From NCBI RefSeq assembly GCF_000423705.1, contig NZ_AUIM01000004.1, positions 786,587 to 850,586 on the forward strand: a stretch of DNA of 64,000 bases, read 5' to 3'. Below the pieces are notes generated by a model. It was not told the origin of the DNA. It saw nothing but the letters and a program-made list of their open reading frames with translations, and did no database searches. A program made the position numbers and the translations under genes. This document shows positions 29,709-39,927 of the stretch, piece after piece. The stretch's first letter is position 1. The number at the start of each line of letters is the position of its first letter. The DNA is from Stappia stellulata DSM 5886. GTDB lineage: Bacteria; Pseudomonadota; Alphaproteobacteria; Rhizobiales; Stappiaceae.

Positions 29709-31202
29709 CTATTTCTCGTAGTGCATGCTGACCAGACGGTCGAGCAGCCGGACGCCGAAACCGGAGGCCCAGCCCTTGCTGATCTCCGTCTTCGGGCTGC
29801 TCATCGCGGTTCCCGCAACATCGATATGCACCCACGGCACATCGTTGACGAATCGCTGCAGGAACTGCGCCGCCGTGATCGAGCCGGCAGTGCGCCCGCC
29901 GGTGTTCTTCATGTCGGCGTTGGGCGTGTCGATCAGCTTGTCGTATTCCTTCGAGAGCGGCAGCCGCCAGACCTTCTCGTCGGTCGCCTCCCCGGCCTCC
30001 GACAAACGCCCGACGAGTTCGTCGTTGTTGGAGAAGACGCCGGCATGCTGGTTGCCGAGCGCCACGATGATCGCGCCAGTCAGTGTCGCCAGGTTGATCA
30101 TGAAGGCCGGCTTGAAGCGGTCCTGCGTGTACCAGAGCGCGTCGGCCAGCACGAGACGGCCTTCCGCGTCGGTATTGATGACCTCGATGGTTGCCCCCGA
30201 CATGGCGGTGACGATGTCGCCGGGCCGCTGGGCCCGTCCGTCGGGCATGTTTTCCACCAGACCGATCACGCCAATGACATTGGCCTTGGCCTTGCGCGCG
30301 GCAAGCGCATGCATCAGGCCGGTCACGGCGGCCGCTCCGCCCATGTCGCCCTTCATGTCCTCCATGCCGCCGGCCGGCTTGATCGAAATGCCGCCGGTAT
30401 CGAAGACGACGCCCTTGCCGACGAAGGCGACAGGCTGGTCGTCCTTCTTTCCGCCGTTCCAGCGCATGATCACGAGACGCGGCGGATATTCAGAGCCCTG
30501 GGCAACACCGAGAAGCGAAAACATCTTGAGCTTCTTCATCGCCTTTTCGTCGAGAATCTCGACCTCGACGCCGAGCTTGGAAAGCTCCTCGGCGCGCTTG
30601 GCGAACTCCAGCGTGGTGAGCACATTGGCCGGCTCGTTGACGAGATCGCGGGCGAGCAGCGTGCCGTCGCTGATCGCATCGGCCGTGTCCCAGGCCTTCT
30701 TCGCGGCCTTGGTGTCGGCAACGCCGATCGTGAGTTTCTTGGTCTTTGCCGACGTGTCGTCGCCGGACGTCGACTTGTAACGGTCGAAGCTGTAGGCGCG
30801 AAGCTTGGCCCCCATCGCGAAAGCCGCAGCCGCTTCGGGCGAAGCCTCGCCGCCCGGCACATCGATCAGCACGTCGGCCGCCTCGGAACTGGAAAGCGCG
30901 CCCATGACGACGCCGCCGAGCGTCATCCAGGCGCTTTCCCCTAGGTCCGCGGCCGCGGAGGCCTTGCCCAGTCCAACGACAAGGAGACGATCAAGGTCGA
31001 GCCCGGACGGCGCGATGAGATCGAGCACCGTGTTGACCTTGCCGGAAAACCCGCCGGTTGCGGCGGCGCGTTGCAACAGGCCGTCAACGCCGGATAGCAC
31101 GTCCGTCGCGGTTTGGCCGAGATGAAGCGCATCGTCGGCAAAAACGACGAGGGTGCCCTTTGACGGGGCGGAAAGCTTGGAGAACGAAATTTTCGGAAGC
31201 AA
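29709..31202 (-). CDS. pepA: Leucyl (M17 family) aminopeptidase
   Basis: A 497-residue hexameric dinuclear-metal aminopeptidase. The C-terminal catalytic domain has [23 protein letters not shown] and the M17 signature [14 protein letters not shown], giving the Asp/Glu/Lys metal and catalytic ligands. The N-terminal macro-like domain has the usual length. The start is an unusual TTG at 31202: AAGAGG lies 7 bases upstream, MLPKISF begins the domain, and the next in-frame ATG is deep inside the protein. It is divergent from lptF, as in many alphaproteobacteria. Some PepA proteins also bind DNA; nothing here shows that. Confidence 0.93.
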   Translation of the reverse strand: MLPKISFSKLSAPSKGTLVVFADDALHLGQTATDVLSGVDGLLQRAAATGGFSGKVNTVLDLIAPSGLDLDRLLVVGLGKASAAADLGESAWMTLGGVVMGALSSSEAADVLIDVPGGEASPEAAAAFAMGAKLRAYSFDRYKSTSGDDTSAKTKKLTIGVADTKAAKKAWDTADAISDGTLLARDLVNEPANVLTTLEFAKRAEELSKLGVEVEILDEKAMKKLKMFSLLGVAQGSEYPPRLVIMRWNGGKKDDQPVAFVGKGVVFDTGGISIKPAGGMEDMKGDMGGAAAVTGLMHALAARKAKANVIGVIGLVENMPDGRAQRPGDIVTAMSGATIEVINTDAEGRLVLADALWYTQDRFKPAFMINLATLTGAIIVALGNQHAGVFSNNDELVGRLSEAGEATDEKVWRLPLSKEYDKLIDTPNADMKNTGGRTAGSITAAQFLQRFVNDVPWVHIDVAGTAMSSPKTEISKGWASGFGVRLLDRLVSMHYEK

Positions 31203-31537
31203 GACGAAACCTCTTGGTTACACGATGCATGAAGGCGCCCAGCACCAGACACCAGGTCCGAGACAGGCCCGAGCGCACAGGAATCCTCTCGATTCGGTCG
31301 CGCGCGGATCGCGTCCGACCGGCCGAGGGTTGACGTTACAATGGTGCCAGTTTCGGCCCACGGCAAGCGCGAGCGGGGGTAAGATGTCGTTAACCCTTTT
31401 TCTTCTCGGAGTATTTACCTAAACTGTCGCTTAATCGACAAGATGGCCTTCCCGGCGGTGGCACGCACGACGTGTGCCGTTCCAGCCATGAGATCCACCG
31501 GCACCCTTGCCTGGCGACGACATTCAACACGGACCTG
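31203..31537. other. 335-bp divergent promoter region between pepA and lptF
   Basis: Should hold the pepA promoter and that of the lptF-rsmA operon. An AT-richer stretch lies at about 31386-31440. I cannot assign a clear -35/-10 pair. No gene. Confidence 0.4.
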
Positions 31538-32725
31538 ATGACAACCTTCGAGCGCTATGTTTTGCGACGCCTCTCGGCGGCTTTCGCCCTGACCCTCGCC
31601 GCGCTTGCCGGCGTTGTGTGGGCAACGCAGGCCTTGCGTCAGCTCGATCTGGTCACCTCCAAGGGGCAGACCATCGTCCAGTTCGTCGGCATGACCTTGC
31701 TGGCGATGCCGTTCCTGCTGCTTGCAATCGCCCCCTTCGCACTCCTGATTGCGCTGATCGTGGTGCTCAACACGCTGTCCAACGACAGCGAACTGATCGT
31801 CATCAACGCCTCGGGAGCGTCCCGCACCGTTTTGATGCGCCCGGTGGTGATCTTTGCCATTTTCGTCAGCCTGTTCTGCGCCACGCTCTCCCTCTCGCTT
31901 GCGCCGCTCGGTCTCAGTGCCCTGCGCGACGAAATCACGCGGGTGCGGGTCGATCTCGTTGCCAACATCGTGCGCCCCGGACGTTTCATCGGCATCGAGG
32001 ACGGTCTCACCTTCCACATCCGCAACCGCAGCGGTGACGGTCAGCTCGACGGCCTGTTGATGCACGACGACCGGGCCGACGACATCGTCTTCACCTACGA
32101 GGCTGCGCGCGGGCGCATCGTCGAGGCCGCCGGCCGTACCTTGCTGGTGATGCAGGACGGCACCATCCAGCGGCGCACGCGGGCGACCGGCTCGATCTCG
32201 ATCGTGCGCTTCCAGTCTTACGCCTTCGACCTGTCGAACATGGTCCCCACGGGCCGCACCTCCGTCTACAAGGCCAGCGAACGCTCGCTCATGGACCTGA
32301 TTGCGCCAGCCGCCGACGATGATTACGCCCGCGACAACCGCGCCAGGCTCGTCGCGGAGCTGCACGACCGACTGAGCCAGCCGCTCTACCCCCTCGCCTT
32401 TGCGCTGATCGTGTTCGTCTTCGCCGGACAACCGAAAACCACCCGCCAGAACCGCAACGTCGCGACGCTTACCGCGCTCACCCTGGCGATTTTGCTAAGA
32501 AGTGCCGGCTTTGGCGTGCTGACCCTGGTGCCGGACATGCCTTCGGCGCGATTTGCGCTCTATGCGGTTCCCCTTCTCGCGATCGCACTCAGCTGCTGGG
32601 CAATCGCCGCCGAACGCAAACCGGCGTGGTTCCAGCGCATCGCAGGGACCCTCGAGCTTGTCCTGGAACGCGCGGAAGCCCGTTTCCAGAAGCTGCGCGG
32701 CCGCCATCCCAACGAGGTGGCCTGA
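31538..32725 (+). CDS. lptF: LPS export permease LptF
   Basis: A 395-residue inner-membrane subunit (YjgP/YjgQ family) of the LptB2FG transporter, which extracts lipopolysaccharide from the inner membrane. It begins MTTFERYVLRRLSAAFALTL. Three TM helices lie in the N-terminal 130 residues, a periplasmic beta-jellyroll in the middle, and three more TM helices after about residue 285. An in-frame extension upstream is open, but the ATG at 31538 is the family start. It is followed one base later by lptG, so translation is probably coupled. Confidence 0.95.
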   Translation: MTTFERYVLRRLSAAFALTLAALAGVVWATQALRQLDLVTSKGQTIVQFVGMTLLAMPFLLLAIAPFALLIALIVVLNTLSNDSELIVINASGASRTVLMRPVVIFAIFVSLFCATLSLSLAPLGLSALRDEITRVRVDLVANIVRPGRFIGIEDGLTFHIRNRSGDGQLDGLLMHDDRADDIVFTYEAARGRIVEAAGRTLLVMQDGTIQRRTRATGSISIVRFQSYAFDLSNMVPTGRTSVYKASERSLMDLIAPAADDDYARDNRARLVAELHDRLSQPLYPLAFALIVFVFAGQPKTTRQNRNVATLTALTLAILLRSAGFGVLTLVPDMPSARFALYAVPLLAIALSCWAIAAERKPAWFQRIAGTLELVLERAEARFQKLRGRHPNEVA

Positions 32726-32726
32726 G

Positions 32727-33830
32727 ATGGAACGCGGTCTGGTTGGACATACGCTCGCCGTCTATTTCTCGCGCAAGTTCCTGGGCGCCATTCTCGGGCT
32801 GTTCGTGCTCGCGGCCGTGCTGATCTTCCTCTTCGACGTCCTGGAACTGCTCCGCCGCAGCTCCGGCCAGGACGGGGCGACGCTGGCGCGCATCGGCCTG
32901 ATTTCGCTTCTGCGCGTGCCGCAACTGATGGAACAGGTGCTGCCGTTTACCGTCTTGTTCGGCGCCATCGCCGCCTTTCTGGCGCTCAGCCGCAAGCTGG
33001 AACTCGTCGTTGCGCGCGCCGCCGGGGTGTCCGTCTGGCAATTCACCGCGCCGGCGCTTCTCGTCGGCATCGGCCTCGGCATCGCGGCGGTGACACTGTA
33101 CAATCCGCTGGCCGTGGTCTTGCGCACGCAATCCGACGAGATCGCCTCCGGGCTCTTCAGCAGCGAGCAGAACTTCCTGCTCCAGACCACCGGGGAAATC
33201 TGGCTGCGACAGGACGGTACGGACGGCGAATCGGTGCTTCACGCCAAACAGACGCTGGATGGCGGCACGCGGCTGCTTGGCGTCACCCTGTTCACCTTCG
33301 ACCGTTCCGCCCGTTTTTCCGAACGCGTCGAGGCGCGCCAGGCCCTGCTTGAAGACAAGCGCTGGCGTTTGAGCGATGCGACGGTCTATTCCACCACCGG
33401 CGACCCGAGCACGCACACCACCTATTATGTCTCCACCTATCTGACCCCGACGGAGGTGCGCGAAAGCATCGCCGCCCCGGAATCCATCGGTTTTTGGGAC
33501 CTGCCCCGTGTGATCGAATTGTCACAGCGCGCAGGTCTTCCCGCCTACCGGTATTCCTTGCAGTATCAGACACTTCTCGCACGTCCGGCGCTTCTCGCCG
33601 CGATGATCCTGATTGCGGCCTGCGTTTCGCTCAGGGTTTCACGAATGGGGGGCGTCGGCAGACTGATTCTGGGTGGAATCCTTGCCGGGTTCGTGCTTTA
33701 CGTTCTCTCGGAACTGGGAAAGGATCTGGGAGGCGCGGGAATCGTGCCCCCGGTCGTTGCCGCTTGGGCGCCAGGAGTGTTTGGAGTTCTGATGGGGTTT
33801 ACGATCCTCTTGCATCTGGAGGACGGCTGA
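32727..33830 (+). CDS. lptG: LPS export permease LptG
   Basis: A 367-residue YjgP/YjgQ-family partner of LptF. It has TM helices at about 13-35, 55-80 and 95-120, a periplasmic jellyroll (about 140-265), and three C-terminal TM helices. It contains LLEDKRWRLSDATVY, typical of the jellyroll. The ATG lies one base after the lptF stop, with GAGGTGG upstream inside lptF. Its stop shares an A with the lptD start (TGATG). Confidence 0.95.
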   Translation: MERGLVGHTLAVYFSRKFLGAILGLFVLAAVLIFLFDVLELLRRSSGQDGATLARIGLISLLRVPQLMEQVLPFTVLFGAIAAFLALSRKLELVVARAAGVSVWQFTAPALLVGIGLGIAAVTLYNPLAVVLRTQSDEIASGLFSSEQNFLLQTTGEIWLRQDGTDGESVLHAKQTLDGGTRLLGVTLFTFDRSARFSERVEARQALLEDKRWRLSDATVYSTTGDPSTHTTYYVSTYLTPTEVRESIAAPESIGFWDLPRVIELSQRAGLPAYRYSLQYQTLLARPALLAAMILIAACVSLRVSRMGGVGRLILGGILAGFVLYVLSELGKDLGGAGIVPPVVAAWAPGVFGVLMGFTILLHLEDG

Positions 33831-36244
33831 TGGCCGTTGCCGTTCCTTCGCAGACGGTTCGTAGCACCCGTGCAGCCGCTGCCGGGCGACAGGCGTCTGG
33901 CGCGCAGGGTTTGCGCGGCCTCGCGCTTGCCGGCGTCAGCGCCCTTGCGCTCTCGCTTTCCCCCGGCCTGCTCGCCACCCCCGCGCTTGCCCAGGACAGC
34001 GTTCTCAACGCGCTCGGAACCCAGGTGGATCCGGACGAACCGCTTTTGCTGGAAGCGACGGAGCTGCGCTACGATTTCGACAGGGACAAGATTTCCGCAG
34101 TCGGCGACGTGCAGATCTACTATGGCGGCAACACCGTCGAGGCGGAGCGTGTCGTGTTCGACCGGCGCCAGAACCGACTGCGCGCGGAAGGAAACGTCCG
34201 CCTCACGGAGCCCAACGGAAATGTCCTGCGGGCTGCATCGATGGAGCTTTCGGAAGATCTGCGCGACGGGTTCGCATCGGCGCTGCAGCTCGACACGCCA
34301 CAGCGCACGCGCTTCATCGCGGACGGCGCCCGGCGCGAGAACGGCAACAAAACGACTTTCGACAACGGCATCTACACCGTCTACACCAAGCCGACGAACC
34401 CACCCGGCAAACCGCCCCTGTGGCGGGTGCGCGCGGCCACCATCATCCACGACGAAACGGAACGGACCATCGAGTTCCAGGATGCGTCGCTGGAATTCTT
34501 CGGCCGCTCGCTCGTTTATCTGCCCTATTTTTCGATGGCGGATCCCACCGTCAAGCGCAAGACAGGCCTGCTGTCTCCGACCCTGGTGGTCGGCGACCGC
34601 GTCGGGGTTGGCGCCACGATTCCCTATTACTTCGCGCTCGACCCGACCTACGATCTCCTGCTTTCGGCGACCCCGCTGTCCAAGCAGGGCCTGCTCGCGC
34701 AGGCGGAATGGCGCCAGCGCCTGATCGACGGCAGCTATTCCATCAACGTGGGCGGTCTCATCCAGGCCCAGCCGGGGGAATATTCGAACTCGAGCGGCAA
34801 CCGACGGTTTCGCGGCGTGATCGCGACCGAAGGCGAGTTCGACATCAACCAGCGCTGGAAATGGGGCTGGGACGTTTCCTACCGCAGCGACCGCGCGTTT
34901 CTGAACGACTACAAGTTCGCCGATTTCGGCAACGCCAGCGACATTTCGCAGATCTATCTGACCGGCCAGAGCGAGCGCAACCGCTTCGACCTCAGGAGCT
35001 ACGCCTTCCGCATTTCGCAGGAAGACTACAGCGCAGACCCGAAGTTCGATGCGCCAGGCTACCTTCCCGTCGGAAGCCGGCTGCAGGACAAACAGCCCTT
35101 CGTTCATCCGGTGCTCGACTACAATTACATCTTCGAGGATCCGATCGCGGGTGGCGAGCTTTCGCTGACGGGCAACCTGACCAGCCTGACGCGCGACAAG
35201 ACGGACGCGATCCAGATCGGCGGTACGAAACGCTTTCGCGGCGTCGAGGGCACGTTCACCCGCACAAGCCTGCGCGCTGACTGGCGCACGACCGTGATCG
35301 ACCCGCTCGGCCAGGTGTTCACGCCCTTCGCCTATGTGAAGGGCGACCTCTTCTTCCTCGCCTCGCAGGACAAGACGGTCGGCGCGCTGACGGACGAATC
35401 CGTTGTCGGGCGGATCATGCCGGCCGTCGGCATCGACTACCGCTTTCCGATTCTCGCCACCTTCGACGGCGGCAACCAGATCTTCGAACCGGTTGCGCAG
35501 CTGATCGTGCGCCCGAACGAGGGTCGCATCGGCGAACTTCCCAACGAGGACGCGCAAAGCATCGTCTTCGACTCCACCACGCTGTTCGAATACGACAAAT
35601 TCTCCGGCTTCGACCGCAGCGAAGGCGGCACCCGCGCCAACATCGGGTTGAAGTACAGCCTGCAGTTCGACAACAACTTCAACATCAGCGCCCTCTTCGG
35701 CCGGTCGTTCCAGCTGGCGGGCACCAACTCGTTCAAGACGGCGGACATTCTCGACGCCACCCGCTCGTCGGGGCTTGCGAGCAACCAGAGCGACTACGTC
35801 AGCAGCCTGTATTTCGACAGCCGCCAGGGCTTCCGCATCGGCGCGCAGGCGCGGTTCGATCACGAGAATTTCGCCGTGCGCCGCGGCCAGGTCGAAGCCT
35901 CCGGCATTTACGGCCCCGTGACGGGCAACCTTGCCTATGCCTATCTCTCGGCACAGCCGAACATCGGCATCCCGACCGCCCGCGAGGAGGTCATCGGTTC
36001 TGCGAGCCTGCGGCTGCAGGAAAACTGGCGGGTCTTCGGATCCGTGCGCTACGATCTGCAAAGCAACAACATGGTTCGCGACAGCGTCGGCTTCGGCTAC
36101 GACGACGAGGGGTTCTCCGTGTCCTTTGCCTATTCGGAAGACCGCAGCCGCAACAACGGCCAGACCACGGACCGGCTGTTCTTCCTGCGGTTCGGCCTGC
36201 GCACGCTTGGCGACACGCAATTCTCCACCAACGGCAACAACTGA
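33830..36244 (+). CDS. lptD: LPS-assembly outer-membrane protein LptD
   Basis: An 804-residue outer-membrane barrel that inserts LPS into the outer leaflet. A long N-terminal signal (GLALAGVSALALSLSPGLL, cleavage near ALAQ) precedes an OstA/LptA-like beta-jellyroll (LLLEATELRYDFDRDKISAV) and a C-terminal barrel from about residue 220. FFGRSLVYLPYFSMADPTVK marks the plug/barrel junction typical of LptD. I see no cysteine in the whole protein, so the disulfides that mature Escherichia coli LptD cannot form. The start overlaps the lptG stop (TGATG). A 187-base gap separates it from surA. Confidence 0.94.
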   Translation: MAVAVPSQTVRSTRAAAAGRQASGAQGLRGLALAGVSALALSLSPGLLATPALAQDSVLNALGTQVDPDEPLLLEATELRYDFDRDKISAVGDVQIYYGGNTVEAERVVFDRRQNRLRAEGNVRLTEPNGNVLRAASMELSEDLRDGFASALQLDTPQRTRFIADGARRENGNKTTFDNGIYTVYTKPTNPPGKPPLWRVRAATIIHDETERTIEFQDASLEFFGRSLVYLPYFSMADPTVKRKTGLLSPTLVVGDRVGVGATIPYYFALDPTYDLLLSATPLSKQGLLAQAEWRQRLIDGSYSINVGGLIQAQPGEYSNSSGNRRFRGVIATEGEFDINQRWKWGWDVSYRSDRAFLNDYKFADFGNASDISQIYLTGQSERNRFDLRSYAFRISQEDYSADPKFDAPGYLPVGSRLQDKQPFVHPVLDYNYIFEDPIAGGELSLTGNLTSLTRDKTDAIQIGGTKRFRGVEGTFTRTSLRADWRTTVIDPLGQVFTPFAYVKGDLFFLASQDKTVGALTDESVVGRIMPAVGIDYRFPILATFDGGNQIFEPVAQLIVRPNEGRIGELPNEDAQSIVFDSTTLFEYDKFSGFDRSEGGTRANIGLKYSLQFDNNFNISALFGRSFQLAGTNSFKTADILDATRSSGLASNQSDYVSSLYFDSRQGFRIGAQARFDHENFAVRRGQVEASGIYGPVTGNLAYAYLSAQPNIGIPTAREEVIGSASLRLQENWRVFGSVRYDLQSNNMVRDSVGFGYDDEGFSVSFAYSEDRSRNNGQTTDRLFFLRFGLRTLGDTQFSTNGNN

Positions 36245-36431
36245 TGCGTGGAACGGTTTCAGGCTGTTCGCATCCGGAATTTGGCCTTTTTCCGGTGCAA
36301 CGACACGCAGCGTTGTAAGATATGGCCTACCGAAGACAGACCCGGACGGTCACAGTTGACACGACCGGGATCGCTGCCGGACCATCGCCGTTGACGCAGG
36401 GGCGAGCCGGCAAGGCGAAAAGGGGAAGGGA

Positions 36432-37358
36432 ATGACTGTGAGGCGCTGGTTTTTCGCAGCCGTCGGTCTGTTGCTTGCGGCAGGTCTGACGATGGACCCG
36501 CTCGCTGCGCAAACCTCCATCAAGGTGGTGGTGAACAGCAAGCCGATCACATCCTACGACATCAAGCAGCGCGCGGGACTGTTGCGGTTGACGACAGGTC
36601 GCGGGGGGGCGGCCGCGCGACGTTCGGCGATGGAAGAACTGATCGACGAACAGTTGAAGATGCAGGAAGCAGAGCGCGCCGGCATTCGTGTGTCCCAGGC
36701 CGAGGTCGATGACGCCTATGCCACCCTTGCCCGCCGCGTGAAACTCTCGCCGAAACAGCTTGGCCAGGCGTTGCGTCAGGCGGGCGTGCGCCCGGAAACG
36801 CTCCGCGACCGTCTGGAGGCCGAAATCGGCTGGGGTCAGATCCTGCGTGCTCGCTTTCGCCAGGAGGTTCGCATCGCCGAATCCGACGTTCTGGCCGCTC
36901 TGCGCAAGAAGGACGACGAGGAAACCGACAAGAGCATGGAATACAGGCTCCAGTCGGTGATTTTCGTCATTCCCTCAAAATCCTCCTCGTCTTTCAAGAA
37001 CCAGCGCCGCCGGGATGCCGAGGCCTTTCGGCGCGCCTTCAATTCCTGCGACCAGTCAGAAGCCCTGGCGCAGAAGTACCGCGAGGTCGTGGTGCGCCCG
37101 GCTCAGCTCAGGCTGGAAACGGAACTGCCCGACGATTTGCAACAGCTTGTCGAGAAAACGCCTGCCGGCAAGGCAACGGCGCCGCAGAGCACGCCGAACG
37201 GCCTTGAGGTTTTCGCGGTTTGCGAAAAGCGGGAAATCGAAAGCAATGCCGCCGCCCGCATGGAAGTGGAAGAGGACCTGCGCGCCAAGGAAGGCCAGCA
37301 GCTGAGCCGCCGCTATCTGCGCGAGTTGCGCAGCCGCGCGATCATCGACTACCGCTGA
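36432..37358 (+). CDS. surA: SurA-type periplasmic chaperone
   Basis: A 308-residue SurA N-terminal-domain protein that chaperones unfolded outer-membrane proteins such as LptD. The signal peptide spans about 1-26 (FFAAVGLLLAAGLTMDPLAAQ). The chaperone core has VVVNSKPITSYDIKQRAGLL and MEELIDEQLKMQEAERAGI. A parvulin domain is at best degenerate (YRLQSVIFVIP...), and the protein is shorter than E. coli SurA with its two parvulin domains. AGGGGAAGGG lies just upstream of the ATG. Its stop overlaps the pdxA start (TGATG). Placement after lptD fits its role. Confidence 0.9.
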   Translation: MTVRRWFFAAVGLLLAAGLTMDPLAAQTSIKVVVNSKPITSYDIKQRAGLLRLTTGRGGAAARRSAMEELIDEQLKMQEAERAGIRVSQAEVDDAYATLARRVKLSPKQLGQALRQAGVRPETLRDRLEAEIGWGQILRARFRQEVRIAESDVLAALRKKDDEETDKSMEYRLQSVIFVIPSKSSSSFKNQRRRDAEAFRRAFNSCDQSEALAQKYREVVVRPAQLRLETELPDDLQQLVEKTPAGKATAPQSTPNGLEVFAVCEKREIESNAAARMEVEEDLRAKEGQQLSRRYLRELRSRAIIDYR

Positions 37359-38386
37359 TGAACGCCATGCGCAGCAGCGTCCTGCCCCTCGCCGTCACCA
37401 TGGGCGACCCGGGCGGGGTCGGGCCGGACGTGACCCTCAAAGCCTATAGCGAGCGGGTCGCGCGCGACCTGCCGCCCTTCTACGTCCTCGCCGACCCGGC
37501 GCTGCTGGCAGCGCGCGCCGAGCGCATGGGCCTCAAGATCAAGTTGCGCAAGACCACCGTCGAAGCGGCGCTGGAGACCTTTCCGAACGCCTTGCCGGTC
37601 GTTCCCCTCCCCGCATCGGTGGAGGACCGGCCCGGCATCGCCGACAGCGCCAATGCCGAAGCGGTGCTCACCTCGATCCGCATGGCCGTCGCCGACGCGC
37701 TGGCGGGCCGCGCGGGTGCGGTGGTGACCAACCCGATCAACAAGAAGGCGCTTTACGACGCGGGCTTTGACCATCCGGGACATACGGAATACCTCGGCGC
37801 ACTCGCCCGCGAAGCCGGCCACGACACCCTGCGCCCCGTGATGCTTCTGGCCGGACCGGACCTTCTGGCGGTTCCCGTGACCATTCATATCCCGCTGAGC
37901 GCGGTTCCCGCAGCGCTGACGACACAGTCGATCGTCGAGACCGCCCGGATCGTGAACGCCGACCTCATGTCGCGCTTTCGCATCGAGGCGCCGCGTCTGG
38001 CCGTTGCCGGGCTCAATCCGCATGCGGGCGAAAACGGATCCATCGGGCGGGAAGATACCGACATCATCGAACCCGCAATCGCGCAATTGCGGGCCGAGGG
38101 AATTGACGCGCGCGGGCCGCTTCCCGCCGACACGATGTTCCACGAAGAGGCGCGGTCGACCTACGACTGCGCGCTTGCGATGTACCACGATCAGGCCCTC
38201 ATCCCGGCCAAGACGCTCGCCTTCCACGATGCGGTGAACGCGACCCTTGGGCTTCCCTTCGTGCGCACGTCGCCAGATCACGGGACGGCGCTGGAAATCG
38301 CCGGCTCCGGCACCGCGCGCGCCGACAGTTTCGCCGCCGCGGTCCGGCTTGCCGCCGTCATGGCCGACCCCGGCCTGGTGGAATGA
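37358..38386 (+). CDS. pdxA: 4-hydroxythreonine-4-phosphate dehydrogenase
   Basis: A 342-residue NAD-dependent enzyme of pyridoxal 5'-phosphate synthesis. It begins with [15 protein letters not shown] and has the metal-binding His in [11 protein letters not shown], plus [18 protein letters not shown] and [14 protein letters not shown], all PdxA hallmarks. The start shares one base with the surA stop, and the stop overlaps the rsmA start (ATGA). The surA-pdxA-rsmA order is conserved in proteobacteria. Confidence 0.96.
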   Translation: MNAMRSSVLPLAVTMGDPGGVGPDVTLKAYSERVARDLPPFYVLADPALLAARAERMGLKIKLRKTTVEAALETFPNALPVVPLPASVEDRPGIADSANAEAVLTSIRMAVADALAGRAGAVVTNPINKKALYDAGFDHPGHTEYLGALAREAGHDTLRPVMLLAGPDLLAVPVTIHIPLSAVPAALTTQSIVETARIVNADLMSRFRIEAPRLAVAGLNPHAGENGSIGREDTDIIEPAIAQLRAEGIDARGPLPADTMFHEEARSTYDCALAMYHDQALIPAKTLAFHDAVNATLGLPFVRTSPDHGTALEIAGSGTARADSFAAAVRLAAVMADPGLVE

Positions 38387-39219
38387 GCCAGATCGACACG
38401 CTGCCGCCGCTGCGCGACGTCATTCGCACGCATGACCTGCAGGCGCGCAAGTCGCTCGGGCAGAATTTCCTGCTCGACCTCAATCTGACACTGCGGATCG
38501 CGCGCACCGCCGGCGATCTTTCGCAAGCCACCGTGCTGGAAGTGGGACCGGGCCCGGGAGGCCTGACGCGCGCCCTTCTTGTCGCCGGTGCCAGGCGCGT
38601 TGTCGCGGTGGAAAAGGACACGCGCTGCCTCCCGGCGCTGGAGGAGGTCGCGGCGCATTATCCCGGGCGGCTAGACATTCGAAACGCCGACGCGCTGACG
38701 CTTCGCCTTTCCGAGATCGCCGACGACGGCCCGCTGAAGATCGTGGCCAATCTCCCCTACAATGTCGGGACCCAGCTGTTGCTTGGCTGGGTGGCTCAGG
38801 AAACATGGCCGCCGGCCTGGCAGTCGCTCACGCTGATGTTTCAAAAGGAAGTGGCCGAACGCATCGTCGCAGCGCCGGGCTCCAAGGCCTATGGGCGCCT
38901 CGGCGTTCTCGTCGGTTGGCGCTGCCATGCGGAAATTGCCTTCGATGTGGGGCCCAAGGCCTTCACACCGCCGCCGAAGGTCACCTCGGCGATTGTCCAC
39001 CTGACCCCGCGCGCAACACCGCTTCCCTGTGACCTGAAGGCGCTGGAACGCGTGACCGCCGCCGCCTTCGGCCAGCGCCGCAAGATGCTGAGGGCGAGCC
39101 TCAAGGCCCTTGACGGCGACGCTCTGAGCCGCCTCGAGGCGGCCGGGATCGAGCCGACCCGCCGGGCCGAAGAGCTCGATATCGCGGAGTTCGTGAAGCT
39201 GGCGCAAGCCTTCGCGTGA
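38383..39219 (+). CDS. rsmA: 16S rRNA (adenine1518/1519-N6) dimethyltransferase
   Basis: A 278-residue KsgA methyltransferase acting on the 3' hairpin of 16S rRNA. Motifs are [10 protein letters not shown] at the N-end, [16 protein letters not shown] (SAM site), and NLPYN at about 123-127 (catalytic motif IV for adenine N6). [14 protein letters not shown] follows. It overlaps pdxA by 4 bases (ATGA). It ends 9 bases from the convergent gmk stop, with both stop codons inside one small hairpin. Confidence 0.96.
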   Translation: MSQIDTLPPLRDVIRTHDLQARKSLGQNFLLDLNLTLRIARTAGDLSQATVLEVGPGPGGLTRALLVAGARRVVAVEKDTRCLPALEEVAAHYPGRLDIRNADALTLRLSEIADDGPLKIVANLPYNVGTQLLLGWVAQETWPPAWQSLTLMFQKEVAERIVAAPGSKAYGRLGVLVGWRCHAEIAFDVGPKAFTPPPKVTSAIVHLTPRATPLPCDLKALERVTAAAFGQRRKMLRASLKALDGDALSRLEAAGIEPTRRAEELDIAEFVKLAQAFA

Positions 39220-39231
39220 GCGTGTCGCTCA
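39217..39231. terminator. Hairpin spanning both stop codons of rsmA and gmk
   Basis: TGAGCG-TGT-CGCTCA: a 6-bp perfect stem whose outer ends are the TGA of rsmA (plus) and the TGA of gmk (minus). There is no T tract. It may block read-through between convergent genes, or may be chance. Confidence 0.35.
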
Positions 39232-39921
39232 GGCGCCGTCCGTCTCGCGGCGCAGGTCCTCGACCATTCCCTCGATGAAGGTGCCGATGGCAGGACAACG
39301 CTCCCGGCGAAGCCGCTCCGCGCGCAGAATCGACCGCGCACCGTCATAGGCGCGCTGCAGGTCTTCGTTGACGATGACGTAATCGTATTCGCACCAGTGT
39401 TTCATTTCGCCGACGGCGGTCTTCAAACGGCGCTGGATGACATCGGGCGTATCCTCCGCGCGCCGGTGCAGACGTGATTTCATCTCTGCAATCGAGGGCG
39501 GAAGAATAAAGACCGACACGACATCCGGCCGGACGGCCTCATAAAGCTGGAACGTTCCCTGAATGTCTATGTCGAAGAGAACGTCCTGCCCCTGGGACAG
39601 GGCCTCCTCGACCGGATCGCTCGGCGTGCCGTAATAATTGCCGTGAACCTCCGCCCACTCCAGAAGCTCGTTGCGATCACGCATCTGCTCGAAACGCTCG
39701 CGCGAGATGAAATGATAGTGCACGCCATCGATTTCACTCGACCGGCGAGGGCGGGTCGTGACGGAGATGGACAGCTTGAGGTTGCTCTCCTGCTCCAGGA
39801 GCTGGCGTGCGATGGTGGACTTGCCCGCGCCCGAGGGCGACGACAACACCAGCATCAGCCCGCGCCGTTGCGCCTCAGCCTCGTCGGCGGTGACCACCGT
39901 TCCGGTTTCCGCTTCGCTCAT
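39229..39921 (-). CDS. gmk: Guanylate kinase
   Basis: A 230-residue ATP:GMP phosphotransferase. P-loop [10 protein letters not shown] at about 27-36; the GMP-binding region has [20 protein letters not shown], and a later segment reads [21 protein letters not shown]. The N-terminal 20 residues ([20 protein letters not shown]) are an acidic extension beyond the usual kinase start. It is the last gene of the fabD-to-gmk run and lies 6 bases after the yicC-family gene, as is common. Confidence 0.96.
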   Translation of the reverse strand: MSEAETGTVVTADEAEAQRRGLMLVLSSPSGAGKSTIARQLLEQESNLKLSISVTTRPRRSSEIDGVHYHFISRERFEQMRDRNELLEWAEVHGNYYGTPSDPVEEALSQGQDVLFDIDIQGTFQLYEAVRPDVVSVFILPPSIAEMKSRLHRRAEDTPDVIQRRLKTAVGEMKHWCEYDYVIVNEDLQRAYDGARSILRAERLRRERCPAIGTFIEGMVEDLRRETDGA

Positions 39922-39927
39922 TCGCCC

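Noticed and set aside
33698-36220. 840-codon minus-strand frame opposite lptD
   Set aside because: Shadow of LptD; it also crosses into lptG with no start signal.
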